64,000 bases of DNA, from NCBI GenBank assembly GCA_036504815.1, contig DASXUN010000004.1, positions 62,001 through 126,000 on the forward strand. The letters are read 5' to 3'. This document shows positions 14,118-21,411 of the stretch, in pieces. Below the pieces are notes generated by a model. The model searched no databases. It saw only the letters and a program-made list of their open reading frames with translations, and had not been told where the DNA came from. Within the stretch, counting starts at the first letter, position 1. Each line of letters opens with the position of its first letter. The position numbers were made by a program, and so were the translations under genes. This DNA is from Gemmatimonadaceae bacterium (GTDB lineage: Bacteria; Gemmatimonadota; Gemmatimonadetes; Gemmatimonadales; Gemmatimonadaceae).

Positions 14118-16828
14118 CAGGAGGCTCCCGCCGCGCGGCGGCCGAAGACCTGCAGCAGGTCCTGCGCCGTGCGCATCTCGCGGCGCGCGCGCCGCGCGAA
14201 GTCACCCGCCGGCTCGAGGTCGATGACGTGCTGCCAGGCGGCGATGGCGTCGCGATAGCGCTTCTCGCCGGCCGCCAGCACGCCGTCGTAGAAGATGGCG
14301 CCCACGTGCGTCGGGTCGAAGCGCAACACGCGCGTGAATGCCGTCCGCGCATCCGCGCTGCGCCCCATCGTGAGCAGCGTCTCGCCGAGCGCGATGAGCG
14401 CGTCGAAGTTGTAGGGATCGCGCTGCAGCAGGTCGGCGAGCAGGTCCACCGCGTCGCGCGGACGCCCGGTGACGCGCTTGAGGCTCGCCAGTTCGAGGGT
14501 CGCCTCGGCGTACGTCGGCACCGCGTCGAGGGCGGTCAGCAGTTCGCGTTCGGCGTCTTCCCACGCCGACTTGCGCACCAGCAGGCGCGCCAGCTCAAAG
14601 CGCACCGCGGCAAAGTCCTTGTCGAGCGCCAGCGCGTGCCGGTAGGCCGAGATCGCCCCCTCGAGGTCGCCGACGGCGCGCGCGATGTTCCCGATCCACC
14701 GCAGCACCTCGGCGCGCTGCGGGGCGAGGCGCCGCGCGCGGTCGAGCGCCTCGAGCGCCGCGGCCGGATCGCCCGCCTCGAACCGCGCCGACGCGGCGAG
14801 CATCAGCGCATCCACGTCCTCCGGCTCGGCCGCCAGGATCTGTTCCGCCACGAGGCGCGCCTCCGATCCGCGGCCGAGCATCATTAGCGCCTGCGCCTCG
14901 CCCCGCAGCGCGCGCACGTGGCTGGGGCGCGCCTGGTGCGCCGCGCGGAACCGCTCGAGCGCGTCGCCATACGCCCCCTGCCGGTACAGCACGTCGCCCA
15001 GCAGCGCGTACCCGTCGGCGACGTCCGCGCCGCGTGCCATCGCGCGGCTGATCTCGGCCGTGGCACGGTCGTACAGCCCCTTGGTGAGATAGTCGGCGGC
15101 CATCGCGTACGGATCGGCCTCCAGCACGAGCGCCGGCTCCGGCACCGGCGGCGGCGCGAGTTCCTTGAACAGCGTGTCGAGCAGCGCCGGGTCAAAGGCA
15201 AACTCCCCCACCTCGCCGCTCATCCGCTGCTCGCCGCCGAGGTCCGGAACGACCGACAGGTCCGGATCCTCGTACTCGAGGTCGATCGCCAGCGCGAACT
15301 TCTGCGCCACGTAGTACGGATCAAGTTCCAGCGCCCGGCGCGTCTCGCGCAGCGCCCCGTCGAAGTCGCCCAGGTTCGACAGCGCGAAGCTCATGTTGTA
15401 GTGCGCTTCGGCAAAGTCGGGCCGCGCCTGGATGGCGCGCGCGAAGGCGTTGCGCGCGTCCTCGAACTTGCGCAGCTCGGCGAGGACCAGCCCGACGCCG
15501 TTCCACGCCAGCGGATTCTCGCCCTCCGTCACCAGCACCTGGCGGTACGCCTCCAGCGCCAGCTGCGCGCGCTTGGCGCGCGAGAGCAGCAGCGCGAGGT
15601 TCAGCCGCGCCTTGACGAAACCCGGATTCGCGGCGAGGGCGGTGCGAAAGGCGCCGATGGCGGCATCGCGGTCGCCCGCGTGAAAGAGCGCCACGCCGAG
15701 GTTGTTGGAGGCCAGCGCGTACCGGCTGTCCAGCGAGAGCGCGCGCCGATAATCCGCCGCCGCCTCGGCGTGCCGCCCCTGCTGGTGCTGCGCCACGCCG
15801 TGCTCGTTCCAGAGCTTCGGGCTCGTCTGGTTCGCCGCGAGCAATTGGTCGTAGATCGCCAGCGCCGCCGCCGGATCCTGCCGCAGCAGGTGCACCTCGG
15901 CCATCGCCTGGCGCACCAGCGGCCCGTCCTCGCCGCGATCGAGCGCCATCTGGTACTCGCGCAGCGCCTCGGTGAAGTACCCCTTCTGGCGGAAGGCGAG
16001 CCCCAGGTTGTAGTGCGCCAGGCCGTCACCCTCGGCGACGGACATGCGCGGCGTCGCGCGCGTCTGACGGGCCGTGCGCAGCGCCTCGTACGCCCCCGGA
16101 TGGTACTTCGCGAGCGCCAGGTTGGCCTGCTCGCGCGACAGCGCCGGGTTCAGCTGGATGGCGCGCTTGCTCGCCGCCCGCGCCTCGTCGTGCCGCCCCA
16201 TGTCGCCATAGATGAAGCCGAGCAGGTAGTGCGCGTCGGGATTCTCCGGATTCAGCTGGATGGCGCGCTGCAGGCAGATGAGCGCCTCCTCGATGAGTCC
16301 CTGATTGTAGAGCGTCTCGCCGAGGTAGAAGACGACGACGGAACTCGTGGGATCCATCTCGAGCGCGCGCGTCAGCCAGCGCTGCGCCTCGTCGAGCCGT
16401 CCCATCGCCTTCTGCGCGAGCGCCAGCTGGATGATGGCGCCCAGGTCCGTCTCGTCGTAGCGCAGCAGCTCCTCGAACTCCCGCGTCGCTTCCTCGCTTT
16501 CGCCCAGCTGGGCGTACGTGCGCCCCAGCTCCCACCGGGCATCGCGATCGTCGGCGCGCAGGCGCAGGCGCTCCTTCAGCTCGGCGACGCGGCGGTCGTA
16601 GTATCCCGTGTTGTAGTACGCGATCTCGAGGTTGCGCTGCGCCACCTGCATCTTGGGGTCGAGCTCGAGCGCCTTCGTGAACGCCTGCACCGCGTCCTCG
16701 GGAAGCCCCTTGTTGTAGAAGAGCACCCCGAGGTTGTTGTGCGCGCCGGCATCCGAGGGGTCGATGCGGCGCGACAGCGCCCGCAGGACATCCCGGTCCC
16801 GTGAGGAGGCGAGGCTCGCCGCGCTCAT
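14117..16828 (-). CDS. Large TPR scaffold protein (903 aa)
   Basis: Almost the whole chain is tetratricopeptide repeats, in two blocks (about 25-520 and 575-890). An acidic, proline-rich linker at about 523-573 separates them and contains LSVVPDLGG and ELAPPPVPEP. Representative units are AGAHNNLGVLFYNKGLPEDAVQA, AHYNLGLAFRQKGYFTEALREY and LAWNGVGLVLAELRKFEDARNAF. No signal peptide and no catalytic motif are seen, so it is probably a cytoplasmic scaffold. ATGA overlap with the CheC-like gene upstream and TGATG with the PATAN gene downstream put it in the middle of the operon. Confidence 0.88.
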   Translation of the reverse strand: MSAASLASSRDRDVLRALSRRIDPSDAGAHNNLGVLFYNKGLPEDAVQAFTKALELDPKMQVAQRNLEIAYYNTGYYDRRVAELKERLRLRADDRDARWELGRTYAQLGESEEATREFEELLRYDETDLGAIIQLALAQKAMGRLDEAQRWLTRALEMDPTSSVVVFYLGETLYNQGLIEEALICLQRAIQLNPENPDAHYLLGFIYGDMGRHDEARAASKRAIQLNPALSREQANLALAKYHPGAYEALRTARQTRATPRMSVAEGDGLAHYNLGLAFRQKGYFTEALREYQMALDRGEDGPLVRQAMAEVHLLRQDPAAALAIYDQLLAANQTSPKLWNEHGVAQHQQGRHAEAAADYRRALSLDSRYALASNNLGVALFHAGDRDAAIGAFRTALAANPGFVKARLNLALLLSRAKRAQLALEAYRQVLVTEGENPLAWNGVGLVLAELRKFEDARNAFARAIQARPDFAEAHYNMSFALSNLGDFDGALRETRRALELDPYYVAQKFALAIDLEYEDPDLSVVPDLGGEQRMSGEVGEFAFDPALLDTLFKELAPPPVPEPALVLEADPYAMAADYLTKGLYDRATAEISRAMARGADVADGYALLGDVLYRQGAYGDALERFRAAHQARPSHVRALRGEAQALMMLGRGSEARLVAEQILAAEPEDVDALMLAASARFEAGDPAAALEALDRARRLAPQRAEVLRWIGNIARAVGDLEGAISAYRHALALDKDFAAVRFELARLLVRKSAWEDAERELLTALDAVPTYAEATLELASLKRVTGRPRDAVDLLADLLQRDPYNFDALIALGETLLTMGRSADARTAFTRVLRFDPTHVGAIFYDGVLAAGEKRYRDAIAAWQHVIDLEPAGDFARRARREMRTAQDLLQVFGRRAAGAS

Positions 16829-17445
16829 TCCAGCCGCACCGCCTTGAGGATCTGGGCGAGCGACGCCTCATCGGGCAGCATGAAGTAGAAGCCGTGCAGC
16901 GGCTCCTGCCGCTCCTTGAGGAAGAACTCCGTCTCGATGACGAAGGCGATCGTGGCGCTGACGTTCGACGCACGCGACGTCTCCGTGAGCACCGCGCCGG
17001 CGACATCCACCGACAGGTTCGGCGGCGTCGGCAGCAGCGTCATCTCCATGAACTCGGCGAGCGCGTTGAGGAAGGCCGAGCCGAGGATGTTGCCCGCTTC
17101 CTTGATCGCCGACTGCTCGAAGGCCCCGAGGGTCGTGAAGTCCCCCGCCGGGCGATGCGCCATCATCTCGGCGAGGCGCAGCGCGCTTCCCTGCGGGATC
17201 ACGAGGACGGTGATGCCGTGCAGGTCGCCCGCCATTCCCATCCGCACGGCGACCACGGGCTCCTCGCGCTCCGACACCTGGTGCGGAATGTCCGTGACCG
17301 CGGCGACGGCGAGCCGGGGCACGCTGATCATGATCGTCTGGTCGGTCATCTGCGACAGCGCCGTGGCCGCGTGGCCGGCGCCGATATTGGCGACCTCGCG
17401 CAGCGCGTCGAGTTGGCGGGTGCTCAGCTTGCGGACGTCAGGCAT
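16825..17445 (-). CDS. cheC: CheC/FliY-type CheY-P phosphatase
   Basis: A 206-residue protein of the CheC family, which dephosphorylates CheY-P. Both copies of the active-site helix signature (E-x2-N) are present: LREVANIGAGHAATAL near residues 15-30 and IKEAGNILGSAFLNAL near 110-125. That implies two potential catalytic centres, as in classical CheC. The C-terminal beta sheet ends with FYFMLPDEASLAQIL. The start lies 11 bp after the stop of the CheA-like gene. With cheY and the kinase upstream it would complete a phosphorelay with its own off switch. No cheD is seen nearby. Confidence 0.9.
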   Translation of the reverse strand: MPDVRKLSTRQLDALREVANIGAGHAATALSQMTDQTIMISVPRLAVAAVTDIPHQVSEREEPVVAVRMGMAGDLHGITVLVIPQGSALRLAEMMAHRPAGDFTTLGAFEQSAIKEAGNILGSAFLNALAEFMEMTLLPTPPNLSVDVAGAVLTETSRASNVSATIAFVIETEFFLKERQEPLHGFYFMLPDEASLAQILKAVRLE

Positions 17446-17456
17446 GTCGGCCGCCC

Positions 17457-18950
17457 TCAGAAGCGAAGGGTCACGGTGGTTCCCTGGCCCAGCACGGACT
17501 CCAGCATCACGGTGCCACCCAGCTGGCTCACCCGCGTCTGCACCACGTCGAAGCCGACGCCGCGCCCCGAGAGGTCGCTGACCTCGGGCGCCAGCGTGAA
17601 GCCCGGACTCGCGATGATGCGCAGCAGCGCCGCGTCGTCGAGCGCCGTCACGTCCGGCTCGGCGAGGCCGCGTTCCCGCGCCCGCGCCAGCACGCGCTGC
17701 CGGTCGATGCCGCGGCCGTCGTCGCGCACGCAGACGCACATGGTCCCCTGCTCGCGCGCCACGCTCAGCACCACGCGCCCCGAGCGCGCCTTCCCCGCCG
17801 CCTCACGGAGCACGGGCGGTTCGATGCCATGGTCCACGGCGTTCCGCAGCAGGTGCACCACGGGCTCGGAGATCTCGTCGAGGAGAAAGCGGTCCACCTC
17901 GACATCGCGCCCGTCGATGGTGAACTCGATCTCCTTGTGCAGCTGGCGGGCCGCGTCGCGCACGAGACGGGGGAAGCGGTCGAACAGGTGCCAGGCCGGG
18001 ACCACGCGGCTCGCCATCACCTCCGACTGCAGGTCGGCGATCAGGCGCGAGGCGCGCGCCATCGACTCCTCGAGCGCCGGCTCGTGTCGCGACGCCACCA
18101 GCGCCGCAAGCTGCTCGCGCGTGTGCACCAGTTCGCCGATCAAGTTGACGAGCCGGTCGAGCCGCGAGAGCTCGATCCGCACGTAGCGCGCCGCCGTCGG
18201 CGCGGTGGCGGGCTCGTCGGTCGGCGTCAGGTGCATCGGCGCGCGCTGGCGTCCCCGTCCCGCCGAGACGCGCACGTGCTCGACATCGCCGACCGACCGG
18301 ATGGCCGCCTCGATCGCCGCCGGAGACTGCGGCGTCACGAGCCGGAAGGCAAAGGCCTGCGAGATCTCCGCGGTCTGCAACTCCTCGGGCGGCGGTGAGA
18401 CGGCCACCAGCTCGCCGAGCGTGCGCGCCTTCTGCAGCACCATGAACGCGCGCACGCCGGGAAAGACGATGCCCGAGCGCTGCCGCACGCGCACCAGCAG
18501 GCCGGGGCCGTCGTCCACGCGCTCGTCGTCCGTCTGCACCGCGTCCAGCTCCGGTGACGCCTCGGCGGAATCGCCGGCCAGGGCGCGGAGCCGCGCCTGC
18601 GCGCGCCGCAGCCCCGGCGGATCCGCCGCGCCTGCCACCGAGAGGTTGATGCCTTCCTCGAGTGCGTCCGCGGCGGCGAACAGTACGTCCATCACCTCGG
18701 TGCTGACCGTCATCGTGCCGGCGCGCACGCGGTCGAGCAGGCTCTCGAGTTCGTGCGTGAAGGTCGCCACGGCCGCGTACCCCATCGACGCGCTCAGCCC
18801 CTTCAGCGAGTGCACCGCGCGGAAGAGCACGTGCACCGGCTGCGCGTCGGCGGGACGCGCCTCGAGGTCGAGGAGCGCGCGATTGACCGCCGAGAGCTGT
18901 TCGCGGCTCTCGGAGCGAAAGAGGTCAGCGTACCGGGTCGACGAGTCCAC
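17457..18950 (-). CDS. cheA: CheA-like histidine kinase lacking the CheW-like P5 domain
   Basis: Protein of 497 residues. The N-terminal Hpt domain carries phospho-acceptor H47 (FRAVHSLKGLSASMG). A variable middle follows (about 120-260), then a dimerisation helix pair (LDRLVNLIGELVHTREQLAAL). The ATPase domain has N box LLRNAVDHGIE, G1 DDGRGI, F/G2 GRGVGFDVVQTRV and terminal GQGTTVTLRF. The chain stops directly after the ATPase domain, so the P5 CheW-like domain that docks canonical CheA to receptor arrays is missing. No cheW or chemoreceptor gene lies in the window. It therefore probably takes its input from another partner, perhaps the TPR/PATAN proteins. First membrane-independent kinase of the cluster; cheY lies 27 bp upstream. 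Confidence 0.9.
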   Translation of the reverse strand: MDSSTRYADLFRSESREQLSAVNRALLDLEARPADAQPVHVLFRAVHSLKGLSASMGYAAVATFTHELESLLDRVRAGTMTVSTEVMDVLFAAADALEEGINLSVAGAADPPGLRRAQARLRALAGDSAEASPELDAVQTDDERVDDGPGLLVRVRQRSGIVFPGVRAFMVLQKARTLGELVAVSPPPEELQTAEISQAFAFRLVTPQSPAAIEAAIRSVGDVEHVRVSAGRGRQRAPMHLTPTDEPATAPTAARYVRIELSRLDRLVNLIGELVHTREQLAALVASRHEPALEESMARASRLIADLQSEVMASRVVPAWHLFDRFPRLVRDAARQLHKEIEFTIDGRDVEVDRFLLDEISEPVVHLLRNAVDHGIEPPVLREAAGKARSGRVVLSVAREQGTMCVCVRDDGRGIDRQRVLARARERGLAEPDVTALDDAALLRIIASPGFTLAPEVSDLSGRGVGFDVVQTRVSQLGGTVMLESVLGQGTTVTLRF

Positions 18951-18977
18951 GCCGCGGCTCGATGGCTTGGACAGGCG

Positions 18978-19337
18978 TCAGCCGAGCACGCGCTGCACCG
19001 CCTCCAGCACGCGGCTCGGCTGGAACGGCTTGACCACGAAGTCCTTGGCGCCCGCCTGGATGGCCTCGACCACGAGCGCCTGCTGCCCCATGGCCGAGCA
19101 CATCAGCACGTGCGCGTTGGGATCGAAGGCCATGATCGCGCGCACCGCGTCGATGCCACCCATGTCCGGCATCACGATGTCCATCGTCACCAGGTCGGGC
19201 TTCAGCCGCTTGTACTGCTCCACGGCCTGCGCGCCCGTGTCGGCTTCGCCCACGACCTCGAAGCCCGCCCGCTGGAGGATGTCACCCACCATCGTCCGCA
19301 TGAAGATTGCGTCGTCGCAAATGAGCACCGTCGGCAC
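18978..19337 (-). CDS. cheY: CheY-like single-domain response regulator
   Basis: A 119-residue receiver domain without output domain. The acidic pair D8/D9, phospho-acceptor D53 (TMDIVMPDMGG), S81 (MCSAMG) and K103 (VVKPF) are all in place, so it should be phosphorylatable by the adjacent CheA-like kinase and dephosphorylated by the CheC-like protein. The GTG start directly precedes the first beta strand (PTVLICDDA). It is the first gene of the long minus-strand operon; 120 bp separate it from rluD, so transcription could also run in from upstream. Confidence 0.95.
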   Translation of the reverse strand: MPTVLICDDAIFMRTMVGDILQRAGFEVVGEADTGAQAVEQYKRLKPDLVTMDIVMPDMGGIDAVRAIMAFDPNAHVLMCSAMGQQALVVEAIQAGAKDFVVKPFQPSRVLEAVQRVLG

Positions 19338-19457
19338 CGTGGAACCCCCGCTGCGGATGACGGACCCGATTCGGATGATCAGGACCGGACGATCGCGAAC
19401 AGAACATCACCGGGCAGGCGCAGGCGCGCCCGACCCCCCTGAAAATGCGCCGACCGC

Positions 19458-20456
19458 TCAGTCGTCGGCTCTATAGAAGTGAAAGTACTCCAGGGGGTCC
19501 GGCGAGGCAATCAAATCGGGCAACTCGGCAACCGTCAGGAGCGAATCGCGCAGCGCCTCGGGGAGCGGCGAGCGAAAATCCAGCGCTTCGCCGGAAATCG
19601 GATGCTGAAAGGCCAGCCAGGCCGCATGCAGGAAATGCCGCTGCGGGGGGAGTCCCACCACCTTGCGCGCGCCACCGCCGCCGTAGCTGTCGTCGCCCAC
19701 GACCGGATGCCCGATCGACGCCAGGTGCACGCGAATCTGGTGCGTGCGTCCGCTGTGCAGGTGGCAGCGCAGGAAGTCCGTGGACGTGAAGCGCGCCAGG
19801 CGCACGAAATCCGTCCGCGCCGCGCGTCCGTTCGCCACCACCGCCATGCGCACGCGGTCATTCGGGTCGCGGCCGATCGGCCGGTCCACCGTCACGGCGT
19901 CGTCGGCGAGGTGTCCCCAGCAGAGCGCGGCATAGCGCCGCGTCACGCGCCGTGCGCTGATCGCCTTGCTCAGCACGCGCAGCGCCTGGTCCGTCTTGGC
20001 CACCACCATCAGCCCCGACGTGTCCTTGTCGAGGCGGTGCACCAGTCCCTGCCGCTCCTCGGCGCTCCCTTCGGCCAGCCCCTGGCCGCGTCCCTTGAGC
20101 GCGTTGACGAGCGTCCCCGTCCAGTTGCCCGGCGCCGGATGCACCACCATCCCCGCCGCCTTGTCGACGACGATCAGGTGCTCGTCCTCGAACACGACCG
20201 ACACGGGGAGCTGCTCGGGAATGACCTCGCGTCCGGGCGGCGGCGGGATCTCCACCACCACCTGCGCGCCGCGTGGCGCGCGGAAGGATGCGCGTTCGCG
20301 TCCGCCGTTCACCAGCACGCGGCCGTTGGCGACGAGCGTCGCCGCCTGGCTGCGCGAGAGGGCGCAGCGCTGCGCCACGAGCAGGTCGAGTCGCGGCGCG
20401 TCGTCCTCCTCCACGGTGAACGCGTGGCGCGTGCCCTCGGGGACGGAGCCGTTCAC
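19458..20456 (-). CDS. rluD: 23S rRNA pseudouridine synthase, RluD/RluA family
   Basis: Converts uridine to pseudouridine in rRNA. In 332 residues it has an N-terminal S4 RNA-binding domain (RLDLLVAQRCALSRSQAATL, with VLVNG) and the RluA catalytic domain with HRLDKDTSG, catalytic Asp at 143. Conserved elements further on are RRYAALCWG, HLHSGRTHQIRVHLA and GHPVVGDDSYGG. The GTG start lies 7 bp after the lspA stop. The lspA-rluD pairing is common across bacteria. Exact target positions (1911/1915/1917 if RluD) are inferred from family. Confidence 0.92.
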   Translation of the reverse strand: MNGSVPEGTRHAFTVEEDDAPRLDLLVAQRCALSRSQAATLVANGRVLVNGGRERASFRAPRGAQVVVEIPPPPGREVIPEQLPVSVVFEDEHLIVVDKAAGMVVHPAPGNWTGTLVNALKGRGQGLAEGSAEERQGLVHRLDKDTSGLMVVAKTDQALRVLSKAISARRVTRRYAALCWGHLADDAVTVDRPIGRDPNDRVRMAVVANGRAARTDFVRLARFTSTDFLRCHLHSGRTHQIRVHLASIGHPVVGDDSYGGGGARKVVGLPPQRHFLHAAWLAFQHPISGEALDFRSPLPEALRDSLLTVAELPDLIASPDPLEYFHFYRADD

Positions 20457-20463
20457 GGGCCGC

Positions 20464-21003
20464 CTAGCCGGGAACGCTGTCCGACGCCCGCTCCGGCGCC
20501 GGCGTCCCCAGCGCCTCGCGCGCCGGCGCAGCGTCCGCCTGCCACAGCAGCCAGCCGAGCAGGACGGCGCCGCTCGTCACCGCGATGTCGGCCACGTTGA
20601 AGGTGGGCCACCGCCACGCCCCGACGCCAACGTCGATGAAGTCCACCACGCCGCGCGCCGACTTGAGCCGGTCGAGCAGGTTGCCCAGCGCGCCGCCCGT
20701 GACGAGCGCCAGCGCCAGCAGGCGCGCGCGGTGCGCGAGCGGCGTGTCGAGATAGAGCCGCGCCAGCACGCCCAGCGCGACGAGCGTCAACCCGACGAAG
20801 ATCCAGCGTGACTGCGCGCCGAGATGGAGGCCGAACGCCGCGCCGGGATTGTACACAAGCGTGAGCCGCACGCTCTCACCCATCAGCGCGTGCGGCAGGT
20901 ACGCCGGCAGCAGCCGGTCGACGGCGACCATCTTCGTGAAGGCGTCGCCGGCCACCACCCCCGCCGTGACGCCCCAGAAGAGGCCGGGCTTACTTCTTGG
21001 CAT
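20464..21003 (-). CDS. lspA: Lipoprotein signal peptidase LspA
   Basis: An aspartic membrane protease that removes signal peptides from prolipoproteins. At 179 residues it has four hydrophobic segments and the five conserved family blocks: AGDAFTKM, VYNPGAAFGL, GGALGNLLDRL (first catalytic Asp), VVDFIDV and FNVADIAVTSGA (second catalytic Asp). The ATG lies inside the 3' end of the DksA-like gene (14-bp overlap). Its substrates in this window would include the FKBP and Ig-like lipoproteins. Confidence 0.96.
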   Translation of the reverse strand: MPRSKPGLFWGVTAGVVAGDAFTKMVAVDRLLPAYLPHALMGESVRLTLVYNPGAAFGLHLGAQSRWIFVGLTLVALGVLARLYLDTPLAHRARLLALALVTGGALGNLLDRLKSARGVVDFIDVGVGAWRWPTFNVADIAVTSGAVLLGWLLWQADAAPAREALGTPAPERASDSVPG

Positions 21004-21409
21004 CTTCCTCGCGCTGCTTGCAGTCCTTGCAGTAGCGCGCATGCGGCAGCGCCTCGAGCCGCTCGAACCCGACGTCGCCGCCGCAGTGCTGGCACTGGCC
21101 GAACGTCTCGGGGCTCTTGTACAGCCGGCGCAGCGCCTGGTTCACGTGCCAGAGGAACCGCCCCTCCTTCGAGGCGAACAGGAACGCCTTCTCGCGCTCC
21201 ATGGCATCGGTCCCCTGATCCGCCATGTGGAACGAGTACGACGACAGGTCGCCGTCGGCCCCCTGCTCCGTATTGCTCATCGTCTCGTCCCACTGGCCGA
21301 GCTCCTTGAGCACGCGCTTGCGCTCCTCCATCAGGAGCTTCTCGAGCGTCTGCAGCTGCTTCTTGGTGAGCGACTTGAACTTCTTCTCACCGCCATTCTG
21401 TGGCGCCAT
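20990..21409 (-). CDS. DksA/TraR-family zinc-finger regulator
   Basis: Protein of 139 residues. The N-terminal half is a coiled coil (LTKKQLQTLEKLLMEERKRV) and the C-terminal zinc finger is CQHC-x17-CKDC. Such proteins enter the RNA polymerase secondary channel to modulate initiation, often with ppGpp. The D-rich tip (GADGDLSSYSFHMADQGTDA) matches short DksA-like proteins found beside ileS and lspA in many phyla. The ileS stop at 21412 and this gene's start at 21409 almost abut, so the two are co-transcribed. Whether it answers to ppGpp cannot be read from sequence. Confidence 0.88.
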   Translation of the reverse strand: MAPQNGGEKKFKSLTKKQLQTLEKLLMEERKRVLKELGQWDETMSNTEQGADGDLSSYSFHMADQGTDAMEREKAFLFASKEGRFLWHVNQALRRLYKSPETFGQCQHCGGDVGFERLEALPHARYCKDCKQREEDAKK

Positions 21410-21411
21410 CG

